From Branchiostoma lanceolatum (lineage: Eukaryota; Chordata; Leptocardii; Amphioxiformes; Branchiostomatidae), in the NCBI RefSeq assembly GCF_035083965.1, contig NC_089732.1, positions 9,563,424-9,627,423 of the forward strand: 64,000 nucleotides of DNA. Direction: 5' to 3'. The notes beneath the pieces are model-generated. The model did not search any database, was not told where the DNA came from, and saw nothing but the letters and a program-made list of their open reading frames with translations. The stretch's first letter is position 1; the number at the start of each line of letters is the position of its first letter. Below are positions 24,551-37,441 of this stretch, in pieces. The position numbers and the translations under genes were made by a program.

Positions 24551-25206
24551 TTTTACGTGTGACGCGTGTTAATAACTGTGAAAATAAAATGGACTCTTCG
24601 CCAGGGTGTCAAACTATTCCATCATCATAACAACTTCTAAACCATGCCGCTCTTCTCCTACCTATCAACAACCTTGACTTACGTGGATATGAGATATGAG
24701 GTACATTGTATATAATATCAATATATGAATATAATAAGTTGCGCGCTATGCACGTGTTCTTCATCCAAATATATATACTTGCCAGTCGCCTGTCACCAAA
24801 GGATCAAGTGAGTATCAACGAGTCATCAATGTAATAGAACTTTTCACAGCTACATATAAAGCTGGGCTTTTTCATTTAACTACATCGCAGTACAGTAAAG
24901 TATTGTAAAAGTAAGACAATGAGTTGTGGAAACGAACGATGTACGATTTCTTAATTTGCTCCATAGGTTCGTTATGTTGGATGTTTTATATCCAAATTAG
25001 GCCACACCTTGTAAACAAAATTGGCTGCACCACGAAAACCACGGTAGGGCAATGGGTAAAATCATAGTTACAGCAGTTGTTTTGTTGTGCAGTCAATAGA
25101 GCAAGAGGCTGAAAACCCTGCAAGGCCTCGCAAAGACCTTGAAGCTCTTTTTGATGACTTCTAAATTCATTATCAAAGACATTCTCTCCAGTTCTCAAAC
25201 ATCAGG

Positions 25207-27299
25207 TCACATACTCGACAGCACATCCTCTAAGTCCGGTGCCCCGTGCTCGCGCCTGTCCACCTGGTAGTGGACCAGTAGGGCGGCGACGATGCAGGCG
25301 ATGAAGGCCAGCATGCTGGAGCACACCGTCACGGAGATGACGCTGTCCACGGCGGCCACGATGGAGCCCATACTGGCGCCGATGATGATCTGAGACAGCT
25401 GGTTTTGCGAGGACACCAGCGCGCAGTCGATCCCCATGCCGCGACGCTCCGACCGGTCCACACCGCACCGAATGTACTGTAGAGGAAAGGAAAGAAAGAA
25501 TTTCAATGAAAGAAATCAAACTACACTCAATGAATTTCGACCGAATCTCTCGGTCTTTTTTAACTATCTGACCAAAGCGCTGTAGACACGTGATTGTTAC
25601 GCACGACTGACGTTAGCACTGGGTCAAAGTTTATCGGAAGTCCGTATCGCCCCCGTCAAAATTCTTTTAGTTAAAGTGTTTGTTTTTTTTCATTTTGTAA
25701 ATTACCAACTCAGACGAACTTTCATGCTAAGAAATAATCTTCTTGTGAAATCAAATATGTATCCCCAATCCTAAAATGACATAATAAAGTGCTGGCGTTC
25801 AGGACTGTTTATAATGTGTGACTTAGAATTTGCCGGGAACGATGAAAGGTGACCACAGGGTCGTCCGAAAGACGAGATCTTTTCCCACTTTCCAAATGAG
25901 TGATACGTATTGCACCAGATACAACTTATACACTGTTCAATTCTCCAGGACCCATCTCTCCTCAAATGTGCTTGTTGGAACGTGAAACAAATTCACCACA
26001 TCCTTCCAAAACTTTAAACTTTATGGCAAGAAATTTATGAAAATGTATGTTTTTAAATCATTTTTATGTGCTTAAACCGACAGACTAAACGACATGGGTT
26101 CCCATATAGTGAGTGGGCCGGCAAGAAATTTCAAAGCTGGAGACAGCCATGACATTTGTTTGCTAATCGATATTGTTGTCATTGCAACATGCACGGATCC
26201 TTGTAAACGATATTATCAATGATGAAAGCGTTGATGACGGTTAGACATCAAGGCAATAAGATACGCCAATAGACAGTTACTCATTGACAAGTAACTGGAT
26301 AAAATTTTGAAACAGACTTTTCAGACAGCATCCGCTGTCTTATCATCAGTGACCAAAGGGAAGGGGTTCAGAGTTCTGGTATAAAACCTGGTTCTCCAGT
26401 TCTCCAGTTCTTCCCTTTAGTGACGAAAGACAGCAGATTCTGTATGAAACGTCTGACTGTTCCAAATTTTTTTCACTTGCTTGAGTAACTGTCTTTTGAC
26501 GAAAGATAAAAGATTTGAAAGTTAAGTGCCGTACCGTTTCATCTGTGTGGTATCGGGAGATGAGTTTGTACGGGATGTTGTTGAGGGTGCCGTACATGAT
26601 CCCCATGACCGGACACAGGAGGATGATCTCCCATCGCGCCTCCGTCAGCTGAGCGATGATGGCCATACTGCCGATCCCTGCTCCAAACACCAAGTAGCCG
26701 AAGATGTACATGGTCCTGTACGAAACGCGCCCGAGAATACGCCCCAAACATACTGTAATAACGGCAACAAAACCAATCAAAGAGTTATCATGGAAGCTCA
26801 TCTGTGTTGGTAGTAATCCTAGTACAATACTAAACTTTCCTCCAACAAATGTACGTATACCATAAGAATAAGCTGCACAACTTACACGCAGATTCCTTTG
26901 AGCCGTTTCGTATTTCTTATATGTAAGTAGTTTCTCGATCTGCCAAAAAGGGTGATATAGCAGAAAAGACAAGAACATGTCCGAAGAGCTACTAAAGACT
27001 TTCAGTTGTCAGTTAAAAAGGCACAGGTGAAAATGTTAGATTCAACAATGGTGAAAGAAGTAAAGATTTGCCAAACCTTACATTCAGCACAAGGAAGGTT
27101 CAAGAAACACCAGATGATTTAGAATAGAGCCGGAGGGATAATACTGTCCAGTTGAAGCACTTGCCATGGAGACCACAGTGGCTTGTAGTTAAAATAGGTT
27201 TGTCACCGGTACCCTGAAGATGTTATTTAGAATTCATGTTAGGCATGGACAGAACAACAACCATTCATCTCTAAGGTCAGCACACAAGTACACACACGT

Positions 27300-27333
<34 letters not shown>

Positions 27334-30300
27334 GTATACACACACGCGCGCACATGCACACATACATTTTACATTCATCTAACTTATGGTTTGACTTGAA
27401 GATCTGAATACCCTTCAGTGTTTGGCGTGAGACTGAATCGTAATGTATTGTTACGATAACCCCACCATTTTGAGCAGCAGAAAAATGAAGGATTCGTGTG
27501 AAGTAGAAATGTAGTGAGGGTAAAGCTAAGTGCTTACTTGAGTAGAGAGTACAGGACGCGGCGTTGATGGTCAGTCCCCAGCAGCCGACCATGACGCCCC
27601 GGTCGTACAGGATCCTGTCAGGACTGTCCGCAGGTGCGCCCGGGTTCCCCTTGTACACACCCCGGCCCATGAAGTCCGTGAAGAACAACATGACGGACAG
27701 GAAGCTTGCCCAGCCGAGGAAGTGTGACACGCACAAGAAGGCCAGTTCCTTGGGCATACGGAGGATGGATGTGAAGTAGGCGGTGATGGACAGCCGATGG
27801 GCCAGCTCCGTAGTGTCCGAGTCTTCTGCCGTGTCGCTGTTGTCGTCCTCCGACTGCGCGATGCTGCCGTAACCGTCGTCAGATTGGTCCCCTCCTCCGA
27901 AGACGGTCGTGACCAGCACCTTCTGGAGCCCATCGTCACAGGAAATGACGTCAGGACGGACATCCGGGTCACTGCTCATGTACATCACGCCGTATTTTGG
28001 ATCCACCGCGATGACGGTTTGTGGATCCTGCTCCATCTCTGGTTCTTGTCTCCCCGACTGTCCGTCTCCATTTTCCAGCGAGTCCGTTTTCAGCTCGTCT
28101 AGCGGCACCTCCCGTATGCTGCAGAGGTTCAGGAGGAGGCAGACACAGAAAACGGAGCACGAAATGCCGAAGATCACGTGATATTCTGATGCTGGTGGAA
28201 TACCAAGTTCGATCCAGTCGATTGCACCGGTCGCATAGCCGAGAAAGCCACCCAAACCTGTCAGAAAAAAAATATATATGTATAAGATATCTTTTGTCAA
28301 AGTAAGATAAAAGTTCGACGTACAGCAACAACAATGATGATGATGATGATGATGCATGGTGATTTCCTCATTCATTGGCAGCCATGTTTGAAACAAAAAC
28401 GCTTCATGCAGCTCTGCCAAGTTTTTGATGATAATGCAACCCCTTCACATGAAGCTGTACATACCTGAAAGCGCTCCCTGCAAGTCCAAACCCCTCCTCC
28501 GGTCTGCCTCTACACAGTTGTCCAGCAGGTAAGCCTTGATGGGACTCTCGATGAAGTCTGCAGCGAAGTCGAACAAGATGGCGCCGAGCATGCTGACGGT
28601 CAGCGTTGCGGTGCGCATGGTGTCCCTGTCGGCTCTTCTGGGGCTATTGCCCACGTCTCCTACAATGACTACACAAATAGAGTCGTGTTAACGTTTACAA
28701 AACAAACTGGATTCGGAGCTATATCTCAAATCATGTGTCAATTAGTTTAATATCTAGGCCTTTCAAAGAGCAAGCGGTCACAAACTTCTTAGACTTGCAG
28801 GGGACAAGGGTAGATAAAGAGGAGTCATGAAACGACTTACGTTGGACGAGGGCATCGCCGTTTAGGAAGAGTGCGAAGCCCAGAATGATGGCGAGACCGA
28901 GGGCCAGGATGAAGGGGCGGCGGCGTCCCCATCGGCAGCGGCAGTGGTCGCTCACCGAGCCGAACAGAGGGACGAAGATGAACCCGAAGATTGGCGGGAT
29001 CAGCCACACGATGCTGCAACAAGAAAACACAACGTTAAGCGTTAACAGATCTTAACGCGGGCGGTGGGTGGACTTGTGGTTAGGGTTGTTGACTCAGAAC
29101 CCGAAGGTACTGAGTTCAAATCCCTGATAGGTCCCGATGTTGTGCCCTTGGAAAATTAAGGCAATTTACACCAACGATGCTATATTGAGAAAACACATTC
29201 GTGAGACGAGATGTTTTGCTGTTAACGGTGACGTATGTGTAGAGACGGAGATGGGCGCCGACCCATACACCAGAAAGTGTGAGAATCCGGAGACAAATGG
29301 ACTAAATGGCTGAGGTTACTATAATCCGCTGCTTAAAATAACGCCTCATTTAAGCAAATGTGGAAATTGCTTCTAAAAATAGTAAAATTGTGTCATACTT
29401 TACACCCACATTGTGATGGTGTGAAATACCAACAGGGAATCTCTATTTGTAGTTTACAATATAATAGACGTTTTAAGTGTTTAAATGTACGTATAAATGT
29501 TTAAACTCAACAATTTCCTATGTAATTTGCCACCATTAAGTGAAGCGTATAGTATTGATGCGGGCACTACAGCTTTCAACATCCTTATCTGTGCTTTGTC
29601 TCCTGTATCTATTGCTGTGGCTCAGCAATAGGTAGGCATCTTCTGATAAAACCCCAAACTTGTAAACTTCTTTAGTACTTCATTTAGAATTTGTCCAATA
29701 TTGACCAAAAAAGGATTTATATTTGGCATAGTTATCTTTTCTAAAACTTTAAGGATGACATGTCAGTGGAATGTTTCAACCGGTAGTCATGCGGATTGGT
29801 ACAGATAAAATCTTTGTGCTCCGAATCTTTCCAAAAGGCCTCTAATGGATTGTGAAATGCTAACGTCTTGTATACTTTCTGAAGTATGTAGAGATCGCTT
29901 CCAAAATCTGTGCCATGATATCATTCACACGTGACAAACGTCAACAAGCTGATGATGCTTGTATTGTCTGTGGGAAGATGCTCGAAGATGAATTGTTCAA
30001 GTCTTTCTTGCCTCAAACCAGCAATGCAAATACAAAGTGACAGACGTTCGTAGCGTAAGTTTAGAGCCACCAACTTCGACGTCCAAAGTTCTTGTTGTCG
30101 AACTGAATTATTTTGTCAGTTGGATACTGCCTAACGGAAGAACGGAAGTGTGGTTCAAGCCCATGATTTGTTGAAAAACTTTGCTCCATTTCAGTGTGCA
30201 TGTGTCATATACTGCTAATATGGAGTGGGCCATCTCACAACTTCTCGAAAAGTTGTTTTTGAAATAAATGTTGGTTATGACAAGACGGCGTCGCAATGGC

Positions 30301-33300
30301 GTAACGACAGGGTGTTTGGCCCCGAAACCCAGAGGTCCTTGGTTGGAATCCTGTGTCCCCTAGCTTGTCCCATCGACGTTAAGCCCTTGAGAAAGGCACT
30401 TAAACGCAACATGAATTTCCTCACTTCACTCAGGTGAAAAGGAGAACCTGGCTTTGGTTAGGGGCGTCCCTCGGATATGGCGTTAAATGGAGGTCCCGTG
30501 TTTGAGGAGATCCACTCGAGCACTTAGGTTAAAAGAAAACACCACGGTTGTCGAAAATGTTACATACAAGTGCTATTCTTCACTTTACGTGCTTCAACTA
30601 ATTTGCAGTTTATTTCTAATCTTATGTTGAATTTTTACATCAACACATTATTCATTTACCTAACACCCAGTAACTTGTTATCGCTACATTTACCTTTCCT
30701 GAAATAATTCTAAACAGACTTTAATCATCCCAAACAGAGCAACCACGTGTGTGGGCATAACGTTATCTATTTTCGGAACAAGCAAAATATTTCAACTACC
30801 CTACTTTTCTGGCCAATTATGTGAGAAGACAAAGGTATTCATCTTTCAAATATTTGACTCTGGAATCCGGTCCCTGCGTACTACAATACATGATGTCTCC
30901 GAAAGCTTTTGATCAAAGCCCGCCTTAGCATACCTAGTTGATTTGATCATTCTAATCAAGTAACCTTTGAAGCTATTCTTACATGGCTTACCTGTAAAAT
31001 AAGCTACAAGTCGCTCGTTGCAATATGATACGCCGCTGGGGGTTGATGTTTTATAACACACAACACAATGCTTACACAACATTAGACTTTAGCCAGCATA
31101 AAACTTTTTAAAAACTATATAGCAACATGCAACAATACAAGATCATTATTTGGAGGTCGGCGTGGGTTCGCCGTATGTCAGTCAGAACAATATTGGTACA
31201 TGTACATAGTTTCTACCGGAATCTCTTAATCTCTGCTCACAGTTAATAAGACGGATTAGAATAATTATCAGAGCAGAGATTAAGAGATTCTGGTTGTCTA
31301 AATACATTGTACCAAAGACGTTTATCAGTTGAGATGGCCAAGAGAGTTGTCAACTTCAGTTACGAGATCTACACAGAGTCAAAAATCATGCTTTGGCTTT
31401 TCGAAATTACTCCAAATCTTTTACACAGCTTTCTAATTAACTACACGCTTGGGACGCTAATTTCACCAACATGGCCATCCTTTCTACTTGCCGATGCCAG
31501 CTCATAAGTTGTTTTTTTCTTTCACCTTTTTTCCCGACCTTTTTCTTTCTGGCTTGACCGATTTCGATGAAGCATCAACATCGGGCGAACAAGTATGCCA
31601 TTAGCAATATATCAGGTGATCATTAACGGAAATCCATGGGATTATTGTCTGTATACAGTAAACAGTAAAGACTGGAATTCCAGGAATAACGTCACGCGGT
31701 TGGAAGCAGGGCAAAACATAAACCTAGCTATTCATGCACATTGCCTGTAATTATTGTTGTACAGTCGGCATTAGTCGGGATGGAGTCGGCAATCTGTGGC
31801 TAGAAGTGGGGATATGGTTGAAAATAGGTCTGGATGGTATCGGGGCTCGGTCGGAAGTGGGTCATATGTTGTCATGCGCTGCTTGTGGAATGGTCGTGAT
31901 ATGATCGTCGTGACAGATAACACCCCGACCAATCAAACCACGTGAATCGCATTGAAACTCAGATTCGTATCAGCCATTTTCCGACAAATCCCTTTCTAAC
32001 TTGCGTTAACGACTACATCTGACAAAACAAACTCGCCAGTGAGATGGAGAACGTTTAGAAAAAAATAGTTTCTACTACTTTTCTCTAAACGTTAAATCGC
32101 GGTCGCTTTCAATCACTTCCAAAGTGCCAAAATTGTCAATCTGAAAACATCTTTGGAAAGCTGACACCTTGCACCATCTCACTGGCGAGTTTGTTTTGTC
32201 AGATGTAGTCGTTAACGCAAGTTAGAAAGGGATTTTTTTCGGAAAATGGCTGATACGAATCTGAGTTTCAATGCGATTCACGTGGTTTGATTGGTCGCGG
32301 TGAGATAAGAATGGCTGACTGACTGGGGCACGGACGTTGGAAAGTCCTGAATGTGTGAAGGCCGGGCTTTAGTAATAGGTAACACTAACCCAAAATTCTG
32401 TAAAAACTCATTGAAGATTTTTCCCATCTTTAAACTTAAAGATGATCGGAAGAATTTGATTTGTAGGTTTATATCATCCAAACAGTTCTATCTTACAGGG
32501 TGGTAAAGGTGGAATGTTCCTTCCTGTGGGCGCGCGTATTGATACTGATTATATCTTTGAGCTCCGAATATTTCCCAAAGGTCTGCCAAATAAATTGCAA
32601 AATGCTAAATGTGACGTAAAGACTGGGGCAAGGACGTTGGAAGGTCCTGAATGTGGTGAAGGCCGGGCTTTAGTAATAGGTAATACTTACCCTTCTTTAG
32701 AAACACATTGAAGATTTTTCCCACATTGACCCTTAGAAATGATCGGAAGAATTTGATTTGTAGTTAAAAGAAACACACAAGGCCGTGGTCAGCCATGTGT
32801 GGCCACGTGTTGGGTTGCATGATCACAGATTTAAACATGTTTGTAGGGTGTAATGGTGTCGCAACTTTCCTCCCTTAATATTGGTATGAGATAGAATATG
32901 GCTAATCTAACTATGTCAATAAAACATGACCAAGTTCCCAAAAGAGTCTCACCCCACTCCCAACCAGGGTTGGCGGGAGGTCGGGAGTCTAGAGGCTATG
33001 TGTAATCGGGACTTAACATGGCATTACATGTTGTCTGTTTTCATGTACATGACGAAACATGTTGATCTTTTGAACTGTAAAGCTATCTTTAAAATAAACA
33101 CAAATGTTGTAGTGAAAACATCAACTTGTCGTTGAATACTTGTACGGTAGTAGATTCTATTCAGACACGTCAATCCGTTCAACTATTAATATATATAAAT
33201 CAAAAGACAGGCTTAGTGACCTTGCATTGACCTTGAACTGTAAAGGTATATATCTTTAAAAGACAGGTACATTGCTGAGAAGAACAAAACAAACACAAGT

Positions 33301-36300
33301 GTTGTAGTGAAAACATCAACTTGTCCTCGAATACTTGTACGGTAGTAGATTCTATTCATGTCAATCTGTTCAACTGTAGAGGTACATAAATCTTCAAAAG
33401 ACAGGCCAAATGACCTTACATTACTCAGAAAAACAAAATAAACTGAAGTGTTGTAGTGAAAACATGTACTTGTCCCCAAATAATGGTTGAAGGGTAGATT
33501 CTTTTGTCTTCTGTCATTCCACCATTCACACCACACGTTGACACCTACCATGTTGGCCACCTACAGCGTTCAGCCATATCTGCACGATCAGGTATCAGCG
33601 CCATACATTCCTTTAGTTTTAGCAATATTTAACCTCCTTGGTTTTAACAAGGAGTTGTAAGAACGTGTGAGATCCGTATAAAATAGCTTTAACAGATTTA
33701 AGCTGATGGAGGTTAAGTAGGGTAGGGTAGAGTATCATGAATTGCTTGATACTTGTTATTAAAAGGTGTTCGGTCAAAATTAACTTAATTTTCGTAAGAC
33801 AGGTGGTCAGCGTGTTAAATATCTCCCTCCCCAAGACAATATCCCAAACCGGTGATACTATGTTCCTGTATTTTTTGGTACGTCCAAGTTTCAAAAGCAC
33901 GTACTTGCCTACTCGGACTAGTCAGATACTCGTATTTTGGTGAAGGGTACACAGTTTGAATTTGAATCAGAGTCAATGGTAACGGACGGCCATGTATGGA
34001 TAGACATAGTTTGGTACGAAAATTTAAAAAAAAAGGTGTATTTTGGAGCTCACAGACTCGTCTGCAAGATATGTTCCGCCTGCTTAGATACATATGAACT
34101 TTATTGCACAACAATTGTACAAAGTACAACGTATGGTTTTATCTGCTACATAACAATAACCATTCTTTAAGACTTATCTGCCTACTCAGCTATGGGACTG
34201 AGTGTGAGTGAGTGAGTGAGTGAGTGAGTGAGTGAGTGAGTGAGTGAGTGAGTGAGTGAGTGAGTGAGTGAGTGAGTGAGTGAGTGAGTGAGTGAGTGAG
34301 TTTGAGTGTGTGAGTGAGTGAGTTTGAGTGTGTGAGTGAGTTTGGGTGAGTGTGTGAGTGACTGAGTGAGTCTACTGAAAAAGGATATAGTATGAGATGA
34401 GGATATGCTTTTACAATTATTGGCAGGATTTCTAACGTTTAGGCATTTATATGTTGCCCTATATGTGCAATGCAAGGGTTGTCATATGTCAACATGTACT
34501 TAAATTTAATCCATTCAGAAAAATCCTGGTATGGAAGATGATAGACTTGTATATTAGTGAAATACACATATCAAAAGATATATAGGACATATTATCTATT
34601 GGTTTGGCTGTTCAGCGCGCACAGCCAGGGCTGCCCAACTACCCTGTGGCTGTTACAAAGGTCTAGCCCTGCTGACAAAAAGTGATGTTCGTTTTCTGTT
34701 CGTTCTTGAAAAAAAATTGATAAACTTTCTGGTCCGATATTTTCTGGAATCTCCAGGTTTCTAACATCTACTAACATGATACCACCAGCTTACATAATTC
34801 CGTCACCCTGAATAGATACGTCCAAACAGATCTCCAACCCAACATTGCCCAGTATAATGCACTCCTGTATATCTAAACTGTGAATACCTGGGGGTGCTGC
34901 ACTAGAGATCTCTCAAACCCACTGTTTTTCAAAGTGGCGGGTTTATGTAACCCGGTGCATTAATGTTGACGGAGGTTATACTTAATCTGTGACACGTGTC
35001 GTGCATGTCACGCGGCAAAAAAATAGCATTACTTGTCCGACGAGTCTATTTTCGGTCGGAAGAAGGCCACATCCTTGGGACAACCCGAGAAAAGTTTACA
35101 CAATTTGACGCCGGCTTTATCGTCCCTTGAATGGAACAGTATTACGCGCAATCAATGTCATTATTTCCAACCGTTTACTGACGAAAATAAAGCTATTGTG
35201 TACCTTTTTAAAACCCACTCATTGCAGAAAAAGTCTGTATCTGTATCTATATAGCCGGTATTACCGCCTTTCGGCGTAACACATCAGCTTAAAGTGGGAC
35301 ACTTCGTCTTCCATTGCTTCAAAAAAAGAAGTCAAGCCCAAAAATCTTCCGTAACAGTTCTTAGAAAAGCCACTTGTTTCCCTTGTCACCACTGTCTGTC
35401 TACTTTTTTATACATTGTTTCATGTTTCAATTAGATATCGGGCAAGAACTTGGAAAGAAAACTCAAGATTTTAGTCCCCAAAACTAGAGGGGAACTCATA
35501 ACCAGTCTGTACCGTGTGAGAATAAACAACTTTGCGGTGGAGTAAATTGTCCATGAACTCAGTCCTTCGCTTCGTTAGTTATAGTTCGTTTAAGTTATAG
35601 CTATTTGTCTATTGAAGTTGTCTACTGAAGACTATCCATCCCCATTACATACTTTGTAACACTGTTCTCGACTTCATTGTCCCTTTGAATGGATAATCTG
35701 TGTGAACAAGTGTCAAAACTTCCCATTATTGATGGCCAGTTCGATTGATCCATGCGGCAACAGACAACAATTTGGCGGAAAAGTTATTTCTATTCCTGGT
35801 CATTCAGGTGCTCGTTTATTGTCTTATTGGCCTGTCTAGATACCTGCCCACTTAGTGCCTTGACCGTAAGGTCGTTGGGGTGGGGGTGGGCAACTAACTA
35901 ACTATCCAGTAGATAAGGAAATCAATTTACATTGTGATGACAGCTAGAGATGCCGCCAAATTAAAGCAGCCCGCGGCCAGTAGTTTCTAAGCAGATTGTT
36001 TGTTGGGTGGGATTGTCACATTTTCTATCATTTTAATCTATGGACAACAGATTTTTGCCAGGACCCATGGGTTCTTTCTTATGTTCTAACTTTGGCATAA
36101 CGGATTTTATTTGTTTTACTGAATTTCGCCCACTAAATCTTTGTCTACATATGACCGAATGTAGCCTTTTTTGTCTTGTATATAAAATGAGCTTCCTTGG
36201 AAATCAAGTGCTGTCTTGAGATTGAATAATTAGATATTAAACTGCAGTTCAGATCGGCCATAAGTCTTGCTCCACAGGCATAGCAAAAATATGAATTGAA

Positions 36301-37009
36301 TACTAATTAACAGCTCGATAGAAACCATATCCGTTGGATTCAAAGCAAAGAGGGGTTTCAAAGGTCTTTCTTGTACTTACACTGATTTACAAAAGATAAA
36401 GTAATAGACAAGTTCGTTGGTTTCTTTACATGCACCTGTGAATTGTAAATTAGAGTTTTAATCCACTCAAGTAAGAAGCCTGACTGGGGGTAAATATTAT
36501 TTTCTTATTAATAAATAACAATGATAGCATATTCCTAAATATCGCGTAAAAGTAAATAGTGTGTGGCTGGATCAAAATAGGAATAAATATGTCCAGAAGT
36601 TCCCCTGCAGTATCATAGCAAGTTGCTGGGAGACCAAAATCTTATCATTTTGAGGTCTTACGAAGACCTACCTACCTACGAAATATCAAGACAATCCATC
36701 CAGGCATTCTCGAGTTATCGTGTACACATAGGGACGCACGCACACACACAAACGCTGACGAAAACATAACTTTCTCGGCGAAGGTAACAAAGTTTGTCCT
36801 TACCTGTACAACTCCCTGGGCATGCCGATGGTCATGAGAACGGGCAGGACGAGGGCGGCCTCCAGAGCGTAGCAGAACTCCCGGCCGAGCAGGATCGAGC
36901 CGTTCATCACCAGCTGCCTCCAGGGGCGCCTCGGCTCGGCGGCGGGCCCGGCGGCGGGCGGTACGCCTGAGTCTCTCCGCAGCAGCGGCGTCTGCTCTCC
37001 GGTCTCCAT
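25207..37009 (-). CDS. SLC45-family sugar/H+ symporter, copy B (6 exons, 596 aa)
   Basis: Exons in transcript order: 36804-37009 (ATG), 28841-29013, 28465-28668, 27538-28257, 26535-26752 and 25207-25476 (TGA). Exon lengths equal those of copy A except the loop exon (720 against 702) and the last exon (270 against 240). The same family signatures are present: EQTPLL at residues 5-10, RWGRRRPF at residues 96-103, DFAADFIESPIKAYLLD and the TDFMGRGVYKG block. The central loop is acidic and contains GYGSIAQ, recalling the YGSI of SLC45A2-type loops. The C-terminus is longer than in copy A (REHGAPDLEDVLSSM). Exon 1 differs from copy A by one residue (R31 for G31), whereas the loop is barely alignable apart from the VIAVDPKYGVMYMS segment. 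Intron 1 is expanded to 7.8 kb by repeats. Likely annotated elsewhere as membrane-associated transporter protein-like or proton-associated sugar transporter A-like. Intact as read. Confidence 0.93.
26229..26515. mobile_element. Foldback MITE, family 3, full copy (SLC45-B intron 5)
   Basis: The left arm GTTGATGACGGTTAGACATC...GATACGCCAATAGACAGTTACT and the right arm (ACTTGCTTGAGTAACTGTCTTTTG) are inverted. The inner arms CAGACAGCATCCGCTGTCTT and TTAGTGACGAAAGACAGCAG are also paired. The element ends about 20 bp from the splice donor of exon 26535-26752, unusually close for an insertion tolerated by splicing. Confidence 0.85.
27290..27365. repeat. (CA)n microsatellite, interrupted
   Basis: CA/CG dinucleotide run in intron 4 of SLC45 copy B. 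It causes the spurious long open frame read through from exon 4. Confidence 0.95.
28329..28354. repeat. (ATG)n microsatellite
   Basis: About eight ATG units in intron 3 of SLC45 copy B. Confidence 0.9.
29062..29158 (+). mobile_element. tRNA-derived SINE, copy 2, 5' part only
   Basis: Matches the head of the 20375 element (GTGGTTAGGGTTGTTGACTC, AGGTCCCGATGTTGTGCCC) with a better B box (GAGTTCAAATCCCTG). It stops at GCCCTTGG. It sits at the same distance from exon 2 as the copy in SLC45-A intron 1, so it is the duplicated orthologue of that insertion. Confidence 0.8.
30285..30533 (+). mobile_element. tRNA-derived SINE, copy 3
   Basis: The head has GGCGTAACGACAGGGTGTTTGG (A-box side) and GGTCCTTGGTTGGAATCCTG (B-box side). 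The body has TTGAGAAAGGCACTTAA, TTCCTCACTTCACTCAGGTG and TCCCGTGTTTGAGGAGATCC. Together with the copy at 50416-50692 it defines the complete element of about 250-275 bp. Confidence 0.85.
31213..31297. repeat. Inverted repeat, short hairpin
   Basis: ACCGGAATCTCTTAATCTCT pairs with AGAGATTAAGAGATTCTGGT, with a loop of about 40 bp. Possibly a small MITE. Confidence 0.8.
31925..32297. mobile_element. Long inverted repeat with about 125-bp arms
   Basis: The left arm from CGACCAATCAAACCACGTGA to about 32053 pairs almost perfectly with the right arm from about 32173 to TCACGTGGTTTGATTGGTCG (ends about 32297). It includes GAAACTCAGATTCGTATCAG and GTTAACGACTACATCTGACA. The loop holds a second hairpin (AACGTTTAGAAAA / TTTTCTCTAAACGTT). 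High arm identity implies a recent insertion. Confidence 0.9.
32321..32763. repeat. Direct duplication of a roughly 145-bp segment
   Basis: 32321-32467 and 32620-32763 are copies. Both contain GTCCTGAATGTG, AAGGCCGGGCTTTAGTAATA, CATTGAAGATTTTTCCCA and GATCGGAAGAATTTGATTTG. They are separated by about 150 bp of unrelated sequence. Confidence 0.9.
33090..33490. repeat. Minisatellite of about 195 bp, 2-3 copies
   Basis: GTTGTAGTGAAAACATCAAC begins copies at 33106 and 33301. A shorter third copy starts at 33450 (GTTGTAGTGAAAACATG). Each carries ACTTGTACGGTAGTAGATTC or a derivative and AAAAGACAGGC. Confidence 0.9.
34196..34376. repeat. (TGAG)n microsatellite
   Basis: About 180 bp of GAGT/TGAG repeats, pure for roughly the first 105 bp and then interrupted by GTTTGAGTGTG units. 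It produces an artefactual LTHS-repeat open frame on the minus strand. Confidence 0.97.
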
Positions 37010-37441
37010 CACTGCTGAGTTCGTCGGGCTGAGACAAGGCGAACCGAAAATCACGAATCAGTTGTCGGGAAAGAAAAGTCGACTTAACTTTAGCGCAGGT
37101 GATATTGCTCTGGCCGTAAAGCACTATGTAAGGAAGTACTACCAATCTACATAACCAGTTTCCAGGGCTATCTTTCCATAACGTTTGTCTGTCATGCATA
37201 CACAACAGACGGCCTTAACCAATCAGGAGCCTCCAATTCGATATAACTAGAATGACTTTGACATGTGTACATTACCCAAAGTGACGATAATTAAAACCGC
37301 TCGAAGATTGATACCACCACGTTAGCAAAACTAGATCAAGAGACGTCGGTGATTATTAATGATAATCCCACGTGACAGCAAGTGGGGATATTTCACCTAA
37401 AGGTATGTCTCCATTGGGATTAGATTCATCATCATCATCGT

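Larger units (their letters stand above)
21456..25206. other. Intergenic between the two SLC45 copies
   Basis: 3.75 kb holding the promoter side of copy A and the 3' side of copy B. It contains three foldback elements (22451-22618, about 23690-23890 and 24306-24550) and no supported exon. Short open frames here are unsupported. Confidence 0.7.
29014..36803. other. Intron 1 of SLC45 copy B, repeat-rich
   Basis: 7.79 kb against 0.9 kb in copy A. It holds two SINE copies, several inverted repeats, direct duplications, a roughly 195-bp minisatellite and a long TGAG microsatellite, described separately. I saw no additional exon and no open frame with family similarity. Confidence 0.75.

Noticed and set aside
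27239-27537. C-terminal extension of the SLC45-B exon 4 open frame
   Set aside because: Runs past a GTAAGC donor into a CA microsatellite. The paralogue uses the same donor, and the protein continues in exon 26535-26752.
34182-34475. Minus-strand frame with LTHS repeats
   Set aside because: Translation of the TGAG microsatellite.
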